From Streptoverticillium olivoreticuli subsp. olivoreticuli (lineage in GTDB: Bacteria; Actinomycetota; Actinomycetes; Streptomycetales; Streptomycetaceae), in NCBI RefSeq assembly GCF_003391135.1, contig NZ_CP031455.1:1860001-1924000 (forward strand): a DNA stretch of 64,000 nucleotides, read 5' to 3'. Of the stretch, positions 1 through 7,856 are shown piece by piece. Positions within the stretch are counted from its first letter, which is position 1, and each line of letters opens with the position of its first letter. The notes under the pieces are model-generated. The model worked only from the letters and a program-made list of their open reading frames with translations. It made no database searches and was not told the DNA's origin. The position numbers were made by a program, and so were the translations under genes.

Positions 1-992
1 CGGTGACGGGCGACGGGCAGGGCGTGCTCGCCCGGTTCACGCCGCCGCGCCCCACCCACGAGACCGTGCTGCTGCTCGCGGAGATCTACCGGCGCGGCGG
101 TGGGTGGAAGCTGCGCGCGCTCGGTCAGGGGTACGCGGACGGGCTGGCCGGGATCACCCGTGACTTCGGTGTCGACGTGCTGGACGAGGAGCCCGCCGCC
201 GGGGCGGATGTCCCCGATCCCCTTGCGGAGACGGTGAATTCGGGGCGCTCGCGCAGCGGCGCCCCGCCGGTGGCGGTGGACCCACGGCTCACGGCCGCCG
301 CACGGAGCCACGCGGCGGCGATGGCGGCCCAGGGATGTCTCGCCGCCGAGGGCGCCGACGGGCTCTCCGTCTTCCAGCGCGTCACCGGCAACGGCTACGC
401 CTATCTGCGGATAGCCGAGCAGCTGGTCTCCGGGCCCCGCACCCCGGCGGAGTTCGTGGACTACTGCCTGGGCGGGGCACAGGCACGGCACCCGTTCCTG
501 GACCCCGCGCTGACCGCCGTGGGCATCGCGCAGTCCGTGGACGCCCGCTCCGGCACCACCTATTGGACGGCCTTGTGGGCAAGCCCGTTCAGCGCGGCAG
601 GTCTGACGCGCACCGCGGCCGAGGTCGTCGCGCTCACCAACGCCGAGCGCGCTTCGGCGGATCTGCCGCCGCTGGCCGACGACCGGCTCCTGGGCGTGGC
701 CGCGCAGGCCCACTCCGCGGACATGGTCGCGCGCGATTTCTACGCGCACACCTCGCCCGAGGGACGGCAGCCGTGGGACCGGGCCGCGGCGGCGGGATGC
801 CGACACCGGGGCATCGGCGAGAACATCGCGTGCGGGCAGCGGTCCCCCGCCGAGGTCGTCCAGGGCTGGATGGACAGCCCCGGGCATCGCGCCAATATCC
901 TCGATCCGGGCTTCACCCACATCGGCATCGGGTTTGTCGGCGGCGGCCGGGCGGGTACCTACTGGACCCAGCTGTTCGGCCTGTCCCGGTGA
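1..992 (+). CDS. TerD-CAP-CAP fusion protein, 5'-truncated by window edge
   Basis: The reading frame is already open at base 3, so the true start lies upstream of the window. The first ~55 visible residues (ending GQGYADGLAGITRDFGVDV) match the C-terminal strands of the TerD domain of tellurite and stress-resistance proteins. Two CAP (SCP/PR1-like) domains follow. The first (residues ~75-195) is degenerate. The second (~205-329) has the usual signatures: LTNAER, AHSADM, GENIACG, WMDSPGHRANIL and GIGF. CAP domains are usually secreted and bind lipid or act on the cell surface, whereas TerD proteins are cytoplasmic calcium-binding proteins, so the fusion is unusual. The gene is separated from the next operon by ~230 bases. 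The call is secure for the domains; the cellular role is unknown. Confidence 0.85.
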   Translation, partial: VTGDGQGVLARFTPPRPTHETVLLLAEIYRRGGGWKLRALGQGYADGLAGITRDFGVDVLDEEPAAGADVPDPLAETVNSGRSRSGAPPVAVDPRLTAAARSHAAAMAAQGCLAAEGADGLSVFQRVTGNGYAYLRIAEQLVSGPRTPAEFVDYCLGGAQARHPFLDPALTAVGIAQSVDARSGTTYWTALWASPFSAAGLTRTAAEVVALTNAERASADLPPLADDRLLGVAAQAHSADMVARDFYAHTSPEGRQPWDRAAAAGCRHRGIGENIACGQRSPAEVVQGWMDSPGHRANILDPGFTHIGIGFVGGGRAGTYWTQLFGLSR

Positions 993-1222
993 ATCGGCTC
1001 TCGCGTTCCGCCGGTAGCACAGGAGTCCGACGATGCCGGAATTTCCGCTACAGAATCGTTCTTTCACAGCTACTTGATCGTTCTACCACCGAGTAATCCG
1101 GGACATCTCGCGACGGTCGCCCGAGCGCGCCTTTCCGGGCCTCCCAAATCTTTCGACACAGCTTCACCAACGGTTGACGATCTGCTACGTTGGGTACGCT
1201 CGAGATACCTCAGGGGGGCGCC

Positions 1223-1954
1223 GTGCGGAGAAAAGAATTCGCTGTGGGCGTGCGCAGCCTGATTGATCCGGAAGGCCAATCCTTTCCCGCACGCTCAGCC
1301 CCTCGCGTGACGCGGCCGCGACCCTTCGACGAAGGCACAGGGGCACTCATATCCGCGCTGCGGAAAGAAGAGGCCCGACAGATCACGGGGACGGTGCGGG
1401 CGGGGCGTCAGGAGGAGTTCGGCAGACACCCGGAATTGACCAGGCTGCGCACCGCGGCGGTGACGGGGAGCTTTCTTTCGGCGGTGTCGACGCTCGGCTT
1501 CTGCACGCTCGCCTTCGCGAGCCATGCGGAGTGGCCGCTGATAGGCGTCTGGACGGTCTCGGCCGGCGCCACCCTGGCCATCCTGGCCTTCTTCACCGCG
1601 CTGCGCCGGGCGCTGGCCAAGCAGCAGGCGCACCAGCTCCGGGCCTCGCGGTCGACGCTCTGCGCCACGTTGCGGGGCATGGCCGAGGAGCAGGTGCTCA
1701 ACCTGGAGGCGAAGCAGCTGCTGCGGCGCAGCCAGGACGATCCGGAGCTGGCGAATGCCATCCTCGCGGGCATCGTCCGCGAGTACACCGACGCCGAGCA
1801 GTCGGCCGAACAGCACACGGAATTGGGCCGGCATCAAACATTCTCCGTCCTGGTGGGCAAGATGACGAACCCGGCCAACCAGGACCATCTGATCGCCCGT
1901 ACACTTCGGCGGCTGGCCTCGGACGTGGACGCGGATGTGAGCGAGGCGCGTTAA
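1223..1954 (+). CDS. Small membrane protein, first gene of dynamin-like operon
   Basis: I do not recognise the family. The GTG start at 1223 follows a CAGGGGGG ribosome site; a TTG at 1190 is in frame but has a poorer context. The 243-residue product has a cytoplasmic-looking charged N-terminus with a helix rich in Arg and Glu (EEARQITGTVRAGRQEEF). Next come two hydrophobic segments at about residues 90-110 and 115-140, then a ~100-residue soluble helical tail. TTGACG at 1174 and TACGCT at 1195 may form a weak promoter with a short spacer. The stop codon TAA shares its last base with the ATG of the next gene, so the two are translationally coupled. The two-helix membrane hairpin and its neighbours suggest a membrane anchor or adaptor for the GTPase pair downstream. 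That role is inference. Confidence 0.75.
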   Translation: MRRKEFAVGVRSLIDPEGQSFPARSAPRVTRPRPFDEGTGALISALRKEEARQITGTVRAGRQEEFGRHPELTRLRTAAVTGSFLSAVSTLGFCTLAFASHAEWPLIGVWTVSAGATLAILAFFTALRRALAKQQAHQLRASRSTLCATLRGMAEEQVLNLEAKQLLRRSQDDPELANAILAGIVREYTDAEQSAEQHTELGRHQTFSVLVGKMTNPANQDHLIARTLRRLASDVDADVSEAR

Positions 1955-2403
1955 TGACCGACAACGGGGGCACCAATGGATCGACGGTCGATTTCGACCA
2001 GTTGATGGAGTTGGTGAAGAATCTCGAGAACGTGAAATCAAGAAATTTACGGCGCGCCATGCGGTCCATCAACATGGAGGCCCGTAATCAACGGCTCGAC
2101 GTCATCCTGGGAAATGCCACGACGGCTCTCGGGCAATGCCTTTCCGGCACGCTCGTCCTCGCCTATCTCTGGGTCGGATATCAGATGGTGCAGAGAGGCG
2201 ACGCGGGTTACTGCGTGCTGCTGTGCGGAATGCCCGTCACTTCCGTCGCCTCCATCTTCGCCCTGAAGAAGGTGCCGGCCACCCAGGCCATGGGCACGCT
2301 CTCACGGCAGATCACCAGACTGCTGCGCCGCGTCCCCACCACGGGCGCCCAGGACGGCAACCCGCCCACCGGGCAGAGCGGCGACGACCCCGCCACTCCC
2401 TGA
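1954..2403 (+). CDS. Small two-helix membrane protein, coupled to upstream gene
   Basis: This 149-residue protein begins at the ATG that overlaps the preceding TAA. It opens with an acidic, low-hydrophobicity region of ~25 residues, then an amphipathic basic helix (VKSRNLRRAMRSINMEAR). Two transmembrane segments follow, around residues 50-72 and 78-98, separated by a short loop, and a disordered Pro/Gly-rich tail. The layout is the same as in the preceding protein (soluble helix, hairpin, tail), although I see no clear sequence similarity. I cannot name a family; the topology is reminiscent of small DUF2335-type membrane proteins, but that is only a shape comparison. It is co-transcribed with the upstream gene and probably with the dynamin-like genes after a 184-base gap. 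Confidence 0.75.
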   Translation: MTDNGGTNGSTVDFDQLMELVKNLENVKSRNLRRAMRSINMEARNQRLDVILGNATTALGQCLSGTLVLAYLWVGYQMVQRGDAGYCVLLCGMPVTSVASIFALKKVPATQAMGTLSRQITRLLRRVPTTGAQDGNPPTGQSGDDPATP

Positions 2404-2587
2404 CCCGACGCCCGCACGGGCCGGACCGCACGGGAGCGTACGACCCCACCCGGCACATGAAGCGCGCGGCCATGCCGCGAGCCGGGTCCGGCGCGCCCCG
2501 GCCGTCCGCGCCTTCGGCCCCGGACAGGGAGTGCCACGCCCGGGGCCGGGCCCCGACACCCGACTTCTACTCCTGGATGGAGCAGTG

Positions 2588-4159
2588 ATGGCCGATCCCG
2601 ACACCCCCGGTCCGGCGGACCGTACGGGCGACGCGCTCGTCACCGACCTGGAAGCGCTCATCGAGGACACCGCCCGCGCCGCCGCGCGCCACGGCTGGGC
2701 CGCCGTCGCCGAGGCGGCCGCCGCGCTGCCGGAGCGGGACGACCGGAGCGTCCTGCTGTGCGCCTCGCCCAAGGCCGACGGCTCCGCCCTCGCCGCGCAC
2801 CTGCGCACGCGCCTGCCGGAACTGGAGCTGCGTACAGCCCCGTTGGAGCCACTGCACACGGACCCTTACGAGGCGCTGCGCGCCAACCGCGTCGTCCTCG
2901 CCCTGGGCTGCGCCGAGCTACTCAGCCCCGCGGCGGCCGCGGCGGGCAGTGCCCTGGCGGCCCGTCCGCCGGGCACCGTCCTCGTCGTCCTCACGGGAGC
3001 CGACGCGCTGTCCGGGGACGACGACCTCGCCCTGGTGGCCCGGCGGATCTGGCGTGTCCTGTACGCAGACGCCGACGAGCAGTGGACCGGCCGGGGCCTG
3101 GCGGAGCTCGGCTGTCTGCTGTGGAGCGCCGAGGATCCGGCGGACACCACCGAGCCGCTGCACGGGGTGCTCGCCCGCGACGCGGCTGTGCTGGAGGAGC
3201 GGTTGCGGTCGGCCGTGACCGCGCCGCCCGAGCTGCTCCACGACCGCGCCGTCCATCTGCTCGGCCTCGCCGCGGGGTTGCTCGCCGGGCCCACCGCCGA
3301 CGGCGTCGCCGAGGCGCGTGCGGTGCTGGAGAGCGGGCGCCGGAAGGTGCTCCGTGCCGTGGACGCCGAGACGGCGGCGGCGGAGCGGGAGATCGTGGCC
3401 ACCCTGCGGGTGGTGGAGCAGGACCTGTTGCGGGGGCTGGGCGGGTTCCTGGAGCGGCACCGCCAGGAGGTGTCCGAGCCGGGCCGGGCGCGAGGTCTGG
3501 TCGCCGGCTACGTCGACCGGGGCACCGGCGGCTGGGCCGCCGCCACCGTGTCCGGGCTGCGGGCCCGGGCCGCCCGGATCAACCTCGTGGCCACGGAGGT
3601 GTTCCAGGAGCTGGAACAGACCGTCGCCGCGCGGGGCGTGGACGGGGTCACGGTCGGCGCCCCGCCGTCGGTGTCGCTCGACGGCGCCGCGCGCGGCCCG
3701 GCCGCCGCCCCGGGCGGCAGGCCGACGGGCGGGAAGCCGTCCGGAGTGCCGACCGAGATGGTGGTGGGCGGTGCGCTCGGGGCCGCGGCCGGGGCCGTGC
3801 TGACCAGCGGGCTGGGCACCCTGCTCGGCGCCGGGATGGGCGCCGCGGCCGGTGGGGTGCTCCACCACCGCCAGACCGAGCTGCAGATCGGCCGCGCCGC
3901 CGCGTACGGCAGGTCCGCCGTACGGGAGCGCGTCGGCGCCCTCGTGGTCGGCGTCCCGGCCGCCGTGCGCCGGGAGACCGAGGTGCTACGGCGGTCGACG
4001 GAGCGGACGCTGGACCGGATCGGCGGGGATCTGGAGGCGGCGCGCCCGCGGGAGGACGGTCCGCGATCCGCTCGCGGCACCGACGCGGAGGCCGCCGGAG
4101 CACTCGGCGGGCTGCGGCGGCGGCTGGCCGCGCTGGAGGGGACGGCGGCGGCCGGCTGA
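2588..4159 (+). CDS. Degenerate dynamin-like GTPase partner with glycine-zipper hairpin
   Basis: The ATG at 2588 follows GGAG at a good distance and gives 523 residues. Residues 54-66 (SVLLCASPKADGS) occupy the place of a P-loop strand but have lost the Gly-Lys-Ser. RVVLALGCAEL (101-111) sits where the G3 strand should be but lacks the Asp. VLVVLTGADAL (131-141) resembles the G4 strand and keeps only its final Asp. The middle (190-350) is long alpha-helix. Residues 389-426 form a Gly/Ala-rich hydrophobic hairpin (GGALGAAAGAVLTSGLG and on) like the membrane-inserting tips of bacterial dynamin-like proteins. More helix follows. This suggests a nucleotide-blind, membrane-inserting partner of the intact GTPase at 4498. 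It could instead be a plain helical membrane protein; the GTPase ancestry is inferred from strand order only. Confidence 0.75.
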   Translation: MADPDTPGPADRTGDALVTDLEALIEDTARAAARHGWAAVAEAAAALPERDDRSVLLCASPKADGSALAAHLRTRLPELELRTAPLEPLHTDPYEALRANRVVLALGCAELLSPAAAAAGSALAARPPGTVLVVLTGADALSGDDDLALVARRIWRVLYADADEQWTGRGLAELGCLLWSAEDPADTTEPLHGVLARDAAVLEERLRSAVTAPPELLHDRAVHLLGLAAGLLAGPTADGVAEARAVLESGRRKVLRAVDAETAAAEREIVATLRVVEQDLLRGLGGFLERHRQEVSEPGRARGLVAGYVDRGTGGWAAATVSGLRARAARINLVATEVFQELEQTVAARGVDGVTVGAPPSVSLDGAARGPAAAPGGRPTGGKPSGVPTEMVVGGALGAAAGAVLTSGLGTLLGAGMGAAAGGVLHHRQTELQIGRAAAYGRSAVRERVGALVVGVPAAVRRETEVLRRSTERTLDRIGGDLEAARPREDGPRSARGTDAEAAGALGGLRRRLAALEGTAAAG

Positions 4160-4184
4160 CGATGATTCACCCACGCCAGGACGA

Positions 4185-4203
4185 CGGGCGGTGACACCGC
4201 CCG
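4185..4203. terminator. Short intra-operon hairpin
   Basis: CGGGCGGT and ACCGCCCG form an 8-bp perfect stem around the loop GAC, in the 66-base gap between the degenerate GTPase and the 91-residue protein gene. No T-run follows, so it may adjust transcript stability or relative expression rather than end transcription. Confidence 0.4.
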
Positions 4204-4225
4204 GCACGGCCGAACGGGAGGGACG

Positions 4226-4501
4226 ATGACACGGGGGACGATCAGCACGCCCGCGGACATGATGGCGGAGGGCGCCGGTCAGGTCAGGAGCGAGGCGGGA
4301 TCGGCCATCAACGGCCTGGTGGCCCTGGCACACGAGCCGGACATGAAGGAGACGGCGGCGCGGCCGGACGCGACGGCCGCCCAACTGCGCTCCGACACCT
4401 TCGACCTGATGGTGACGCCCCGGCTCGGCGAGGCCGAGGAAGCGGTCTCCGGGCACCTGGGCCGGCGCCGGCGGACCCTGACCACCGCCCGGCAGGTGTG
4501 A
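4226..4501 (+). CDS. Small soluble protein of dynamin-like operon
   Basis: This 91-residue protein starts at an ATG preceded by GGGAGGGA. It has no cysteines, no signal peptide and no membrane segment. It looks wholly alpha-helical, with a run of acidic and small residues and a strongly basic patch near the C-terminus (GRRRRTLTTARQV). I recognise no family. Its last four bases GTGA are also the start codon of the dynamin-like GTPase, so it is translated in step with that protein. Such small coupled proteins often act as adaptors or inhibitors of the larger partner. That is an inference from context, not a sequence match. Confidence 0.7.
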   Translation: MTRGTISTPADMMAEGAGQVRSEAGSAINGLVALAHEPDMKETAARPDATAAQLRSDTFDLMVTPRLGEAEEAVSGHLGRRRRTLTTARQV

Positions 4502-6216
4502 GTCCGGTGACCGGGACCCCGACGGTGGTCCTCCCGCCGCCCCTCGCCGAGCAGTTGGCGCGCCACCACGGCACCGGCTACCGGGACCGGCTGTGCGCCA
4601 GGCTGGAGCGGGTGCGGGAGGCCCTGGCCGGGCCGGTCACGACGGTGGTCTTCGGAGGTCACTTAGGCGCCGGGAAGTCCAGCCTCCTCAACCTGCTGAC
4701 ATGCCGCCGGCTCCTGCCGGTCGGCGACTTCCCGGAGACGGGGGTGGCCTGCGTGATCCGCGGCGGCCCCGCCGACCGGGTCACCGTCCCCCGCCCGGAC
4801 GGGCTGCGGGACATCCTGCCCTGCACCCCCGCCGCGATCGCGGGGGCCGTCTCGCTGATCGCGGCCGACGGCCCGTACCGCGGTGAGGTGCTGGGCGGGC
4901 CCGGCCGGGTGGACATCGAACTGGCCGACTCCGCCGTGCCGCCCGGGGTGCGGTGGATCGACTCGCCGGGCATCGACGGCACCGGCGTGACGGCCCGCCG
5001 CGCCGCCGCGGCCGCCCGGCAGGCGGACCTCCTGGTGTGGGTGACCGACTCCCGGCAGCCGCTCTCCATGACGGAGGAGGACTTCCTGCGCGAGCACCTC
5101 CGACGCCAGGGGCCCGCCTCGTTGGCCGTCCTGGTCAACGTCTTCCTCACCGAGGACACCCCCGAGCTCTGGGACCGCTTCCTGGGCACCCGCGCCGAGT
5201 GGCACCGGCGGCGCCTCGCCGCCGCCCTGGACGGCGCGCGGCCCGCGGGGCTCGCGTTCGTCGGCGTCCGCGCCGCGACCGCCGACCCCACCGGCTTCGG
5301 CGGCCCGGAGGCCCGCGCCCTGCTGGCCCGGCTCACCGGCCCCCGCGACGGCGGCGCGGCCGCGGCCAGGCGCGCGCGGGCGGCGTCCCTGCTGCGCCCG
5401 CACGCCGAGGAGGCCGCGTTCCGGATACGCGAGCAGCGCTCCGTCCTGGCACAGGAGCGCGCCCGTACCGCCCTGGCCGAGGCCGAACTCGCCGCCCGCT
5501 CCGAGATGTTCCGCGCCCACGCCGAGCGCGTTGTCGACCACGCGCTCCGCCAGTGGACCGTGCGGGCCCGGGAGTGCGGGGACCGGGTCGCCGCGCTGCT
5601 CGCCGCGGGCCGGCCGGTGCTGCGCGACGGCACCTACGGGAACCTGCTCACGGACCTGCTCCGGCGGGCGGCCGCGAGCCTGGCCCACGAGCTGGCGACG
5701 TCGGTCTCCGCGCACGCGCAGCGCACGGGGCACGCCGTGTTCACGGCCGGGGCGGTCGAGCGTCTGGTGTCGCTGACGCGCCCGGAGCAGGCGGTCGTCG
5801 AGGTGGCGGACCGGCTCGGCGGCAGGCTGTCGTACGGCCGCGAGGCGCCGCCGGACGGCACCCCGGGCGGGCGGTTCGCGGCGCGGGTGCCCGCGGTGGC
5901 GCGCGCCTTCGACACCGCCACCGCGTCCGTGGCCCGGGCCGGGAGCGCCGCCGACGCGGCGGTGCCCGACCGGGCCCGTACCCGGGCCGTCGTCCTGGCC
6001 GCGGCCGCGATGGCCGGTGAGGACGTCGTACGGTGGCGGCGCCGGATCCTGGAACTCGTCCACGGGGTCTGCCGTCCCCTGGCGCCCGTGCCCGTCGCCC
6101 CCGACACCGGCCCGCTCACCGTTCTCGAAGCCCTGCACCGGCACTTGGCCCGCTGCCTGGAGTCCTGCGGCGCGACCGCCGCGCACGACCGCGTCACGGG
6201 CGACGCGCCGCCCTGA
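4498..6216 (+). CDS. Dynamin-like P-loop GTPase
   Basis: The GTG start overlaps the preceding stop as GTGA. The 572-residue protein has an intact Walker A motif, GHLGAGKS (residues 54-61), a switch I threonine in the context PETGVAC (T81), and the G3 motif WIDSPG (153-158). The G4 position reads VLVNVFL (211-217), keeping the Asn but not the NKxD Lys or Asp, as in some divergent dynamin-like proteins. The C-terminal ~330 residues are helical with a heptad-like stretch at about 300-345. I see no transmembrane helix or glycine zipper, so membrane contact would have to come from its partner at 2588. The family remodels membranes or links to envelope stress, cytokinesis or phage defence. The close coupling to four small or degenerate partners supports a multi-protein complex. 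The exact role is unknown. Confidence 0.85.
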   Translation: MSPVTGTPTVVLPPPLAEQLARHHGTGYRDRLCARLERVREALAGPVTTVVFGGHLGAGKSSLLNLLTCRRLLPVGDFPETGVACVIRGGPADRVTVPRPDGLRDILPCTPAAIAGAVSLIAADGPYRGEVLGGPGRVDIELADSAVPPGVRWIDSPGIDGTGVTARRAAAAARQADLLVWVTDSRQPLSMTEEDFLREHLRRQGPASLAVLVNVFLTEDTPELWDRFLGTRAEWHRRRLAAALDGARPAGLAFVGVRAATADPTGFGGPEARALLARLTGPRDGGAAAARRARAASLLRPHAEEAAFRIREQRSVLAQERARTALAEAELAARSEMFRAHAERVVDHALRQWTVRARECGDRVAALLAAGRPVLRDGTYGNLLTDLLRRAAASLAHELATSVSAHAQRTGHAVFTAGAVERLVSLTRPEQAVVEVADRLGGRLSYGREAPPDGTPGGRFAARVPAVARAFDTATASVARAGSAADAAVPDRARTRAVVLAAAAMAGEDVVRWRRRILELVHGVCRPLAPVPVAPDTGPLTVLEALHRHLARCLESCGATAAHDRVTGDAPP

Positions 6217-6369
6217 CGCGGATGCGGCTGCCGCCACTGCCCCGCCCCTTGCGTCTTCCTGCCGCTGACCGGCCGGCTTCCAGGGACGGCTCAACTTGAC
6301 CTGTACACGCCCCTCGTCCGGTGGTGGCATGGGCGTCCCCAGCGGGTCCGCACGGCAGCAGGAGGTCCC

Positions 6370-7041
6370 ATGTTCAAACCGGCGATGTCCACATCGGCGA
6401 TGATCAGGCCCGTGATGATCGGCGGTGCGGCGGTGGCGCTCGTGGCTGCTTCGTTCACGCCGTCGTCGGCGGCCGAGCGGGTGCCTCCACCGGACAGGGT
6501 CGTGATCGACGTGGTGACGGTCAACGGATCGGGCTGCCCCGCCGGGACGGCCGCGGTGGCGGTCGCGTCCGACAACACGGCCTTCACCGTCTCCTACAGC
6601 AACTACCTCGCCCAGGTCGGCGTCGGCTCAAAGCCGACCGACAACCGCAAGAACTGCCAGCTCGGCCTCAACGTCCACGTCCCGCAGGGCTTCACCTACG
6701 CGATCGCCCAGGCCGACTACCGCGGCTTCGCCCACCTGGAACCGGGCGCCATCGGCCTGGAGAAGGCGAGTTACTACTTCCAGGGCACGTCGCAGACGAC
6801 GGCCGTGAGCCACCGCTTCACCGGTCCCGCCGACGACGACTGGCAGACGACCGACACCACGGACGCGAGCTCCCTCGTCTACGCCCCGTGCGGCGCCTCG
6901 CGGATCCTCAACGTGAACACCGAGCTGCGGGCGGGCGCCGGGACCTCCGATCCGGCGACGACCACCAGCTACATGGCGATGGACTCGACCGACGGCAGCG
7001 TCAACACCCTCTACCACTTCTCCTGGAAGGCATGCCCCTGA
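6370..7041 (+). CDS. Secreted DUF4360 protein, copy 1
   Basis: The ATG at 6370 follows AGCAGGAGG and gives 223 residues. A Sec-type signal peptide covers about residues 1-34 (a basic start, then MIGGAAVALVAASF, cleavage near SSAAER). The mature part is a DUF4360 domain, a family of small secreted beta-rich proteins found in streptomycetes and fungi. Four cysteines (in GSGCP, KNCQLG, YAPCGA and WKACP) are conserved with the next gene and probably form two disulphides. The function of the family is not known. The neighbouring gene is an obvious paralogue from tandem duplication. An in-frame ATG at 6388 is possible but leaves a shorter n-region. Confidence 0.9.
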   Translation: MFKPAMSTSAMIRPVMIGGAAVALVAASFTPSSAAERVPPPDRVVIDVVTVNGSGCPAGTAAVAVASDNTAFTVSYSNYLAQVGVGSKPTDNRKNCQLGLNVHVPQGFTYAIAQADYRGFAHLEPGAIGLEKASYYFQGTSQTTAVSHRFTGPADDDWQTTDTTDASSLVYAPCGASRILNVNTELRAGAGTSDPATTTSYMAMDSTDGSVNTLYHFSWKACP

Positions 7042-7181
7042 TCAGGTGCCAGGGCTCATGAGGTGATCCCGGGCCGGGCCGGCGGAGACATCGCGGTTCG
7101 CCGGCCCGGCGTCAGCTGTCCCGCACGTGTCCGATCGGCTCCCGAAAAGCAGGGGAACGAAATGCAGGGGAAGGGGTCTTC

Positions 7182-7841
7182 GTGTTCAGATCGGTGATGA
7201 TGTGTGGCGCGGCCGCGGCACTGCTCGCCACGTCGTTCTCGCCGCGCGCAGCGGCTCTGGACGGGGTGCCTCCGCCGGACAAGATCGTGATCGATGTGGT
7301 GTCCGTCAACGGATCGGGCTGTCCCACCGGCACGGCGAACGTGGCGGTCTCGCCGGACAACACCGCCTTCACCGTCTCCTACAGCAACTACATCGCCCAG
7401 GTCGGCGTCGGCTCCAAGCCGACCGACGCCCGCAAGAACTGCCAGCTCGGCCTCAACGTCCATGTGCCGCAGGGCTTCACCTACGCCGTCGCCCAGGCCG
7501 ACTACCGCGGCTACGCCCATCTGGAAGCGGGCGCCACCGGCCTGGAGAGAGCCAACTACTACTTCCAGGGCATGTCGCAGACGGCCTATATGAATCACCA
7601 CTTCACCGGCCCGGCCGGCGACGACTGGCAGACCTCCGACACCACGGACATCGACGCCCTGATCTACGCCCCCTGCGGGGCCATCCGGTACTTCAACATC
7701 AACACCGAGCTGCGCGTGGACGCCGGAACCTCCGATCCCACCAGGACGACCAGCCTCCTGGCGATGGACTCGACCGACGGGAACATCAACACCCTCTACC
7801 ACTTCGCCTGGAAGAAGTGCCCCGAGCGCTCGGAGCAGTAG
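7182..7841 (+). CDS. Secreted DUF4360 protein, copy 2
   Basis: The GTG start at 7182 lies after AGGGGAAGGGG and gives 219 residues. Residues 1-26 form a signal peptide (hydrophobic MMCGAAAALLATSFS, cleavage near AAALDG). The mature protein is nearly collinear with copy 1 and keeps all four cysteines, the motif SYSNYIAQVGVGSKPTD and the end motif TLYHFAWKKCP. The N-terminal region is the most diverged part, as expected for paralogues whose signal peptides drift. The gap of 140 bases holds its own ribosome site, so it may be separately expressed. It ends 15 bases before the convergent HypX-like gene. The biological role is unknown. Confidence 0.9.
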   Translation: MFRSVMMCGAAAALLATSFSPRAAALDGVPPPDKIVIDVVSVNGSGCPTGTANVAVSPDNTAFTVSYSNYIAQVGVGSKPTDARKNCQLGLNVHVPQGFTYAVAQADYRGYAHLEAGATGLERANYYFQGMSQTAYMNHHFTGPAGDDWQTSDTTDIDALIYAPCGAIRYFNINTELRVDAGTSDPTRTTSLLAMDSTDGNINTLYHFAWKKCPERSEQ

Positions 7842-7856
7842 GACCCTCTCGAAGGT

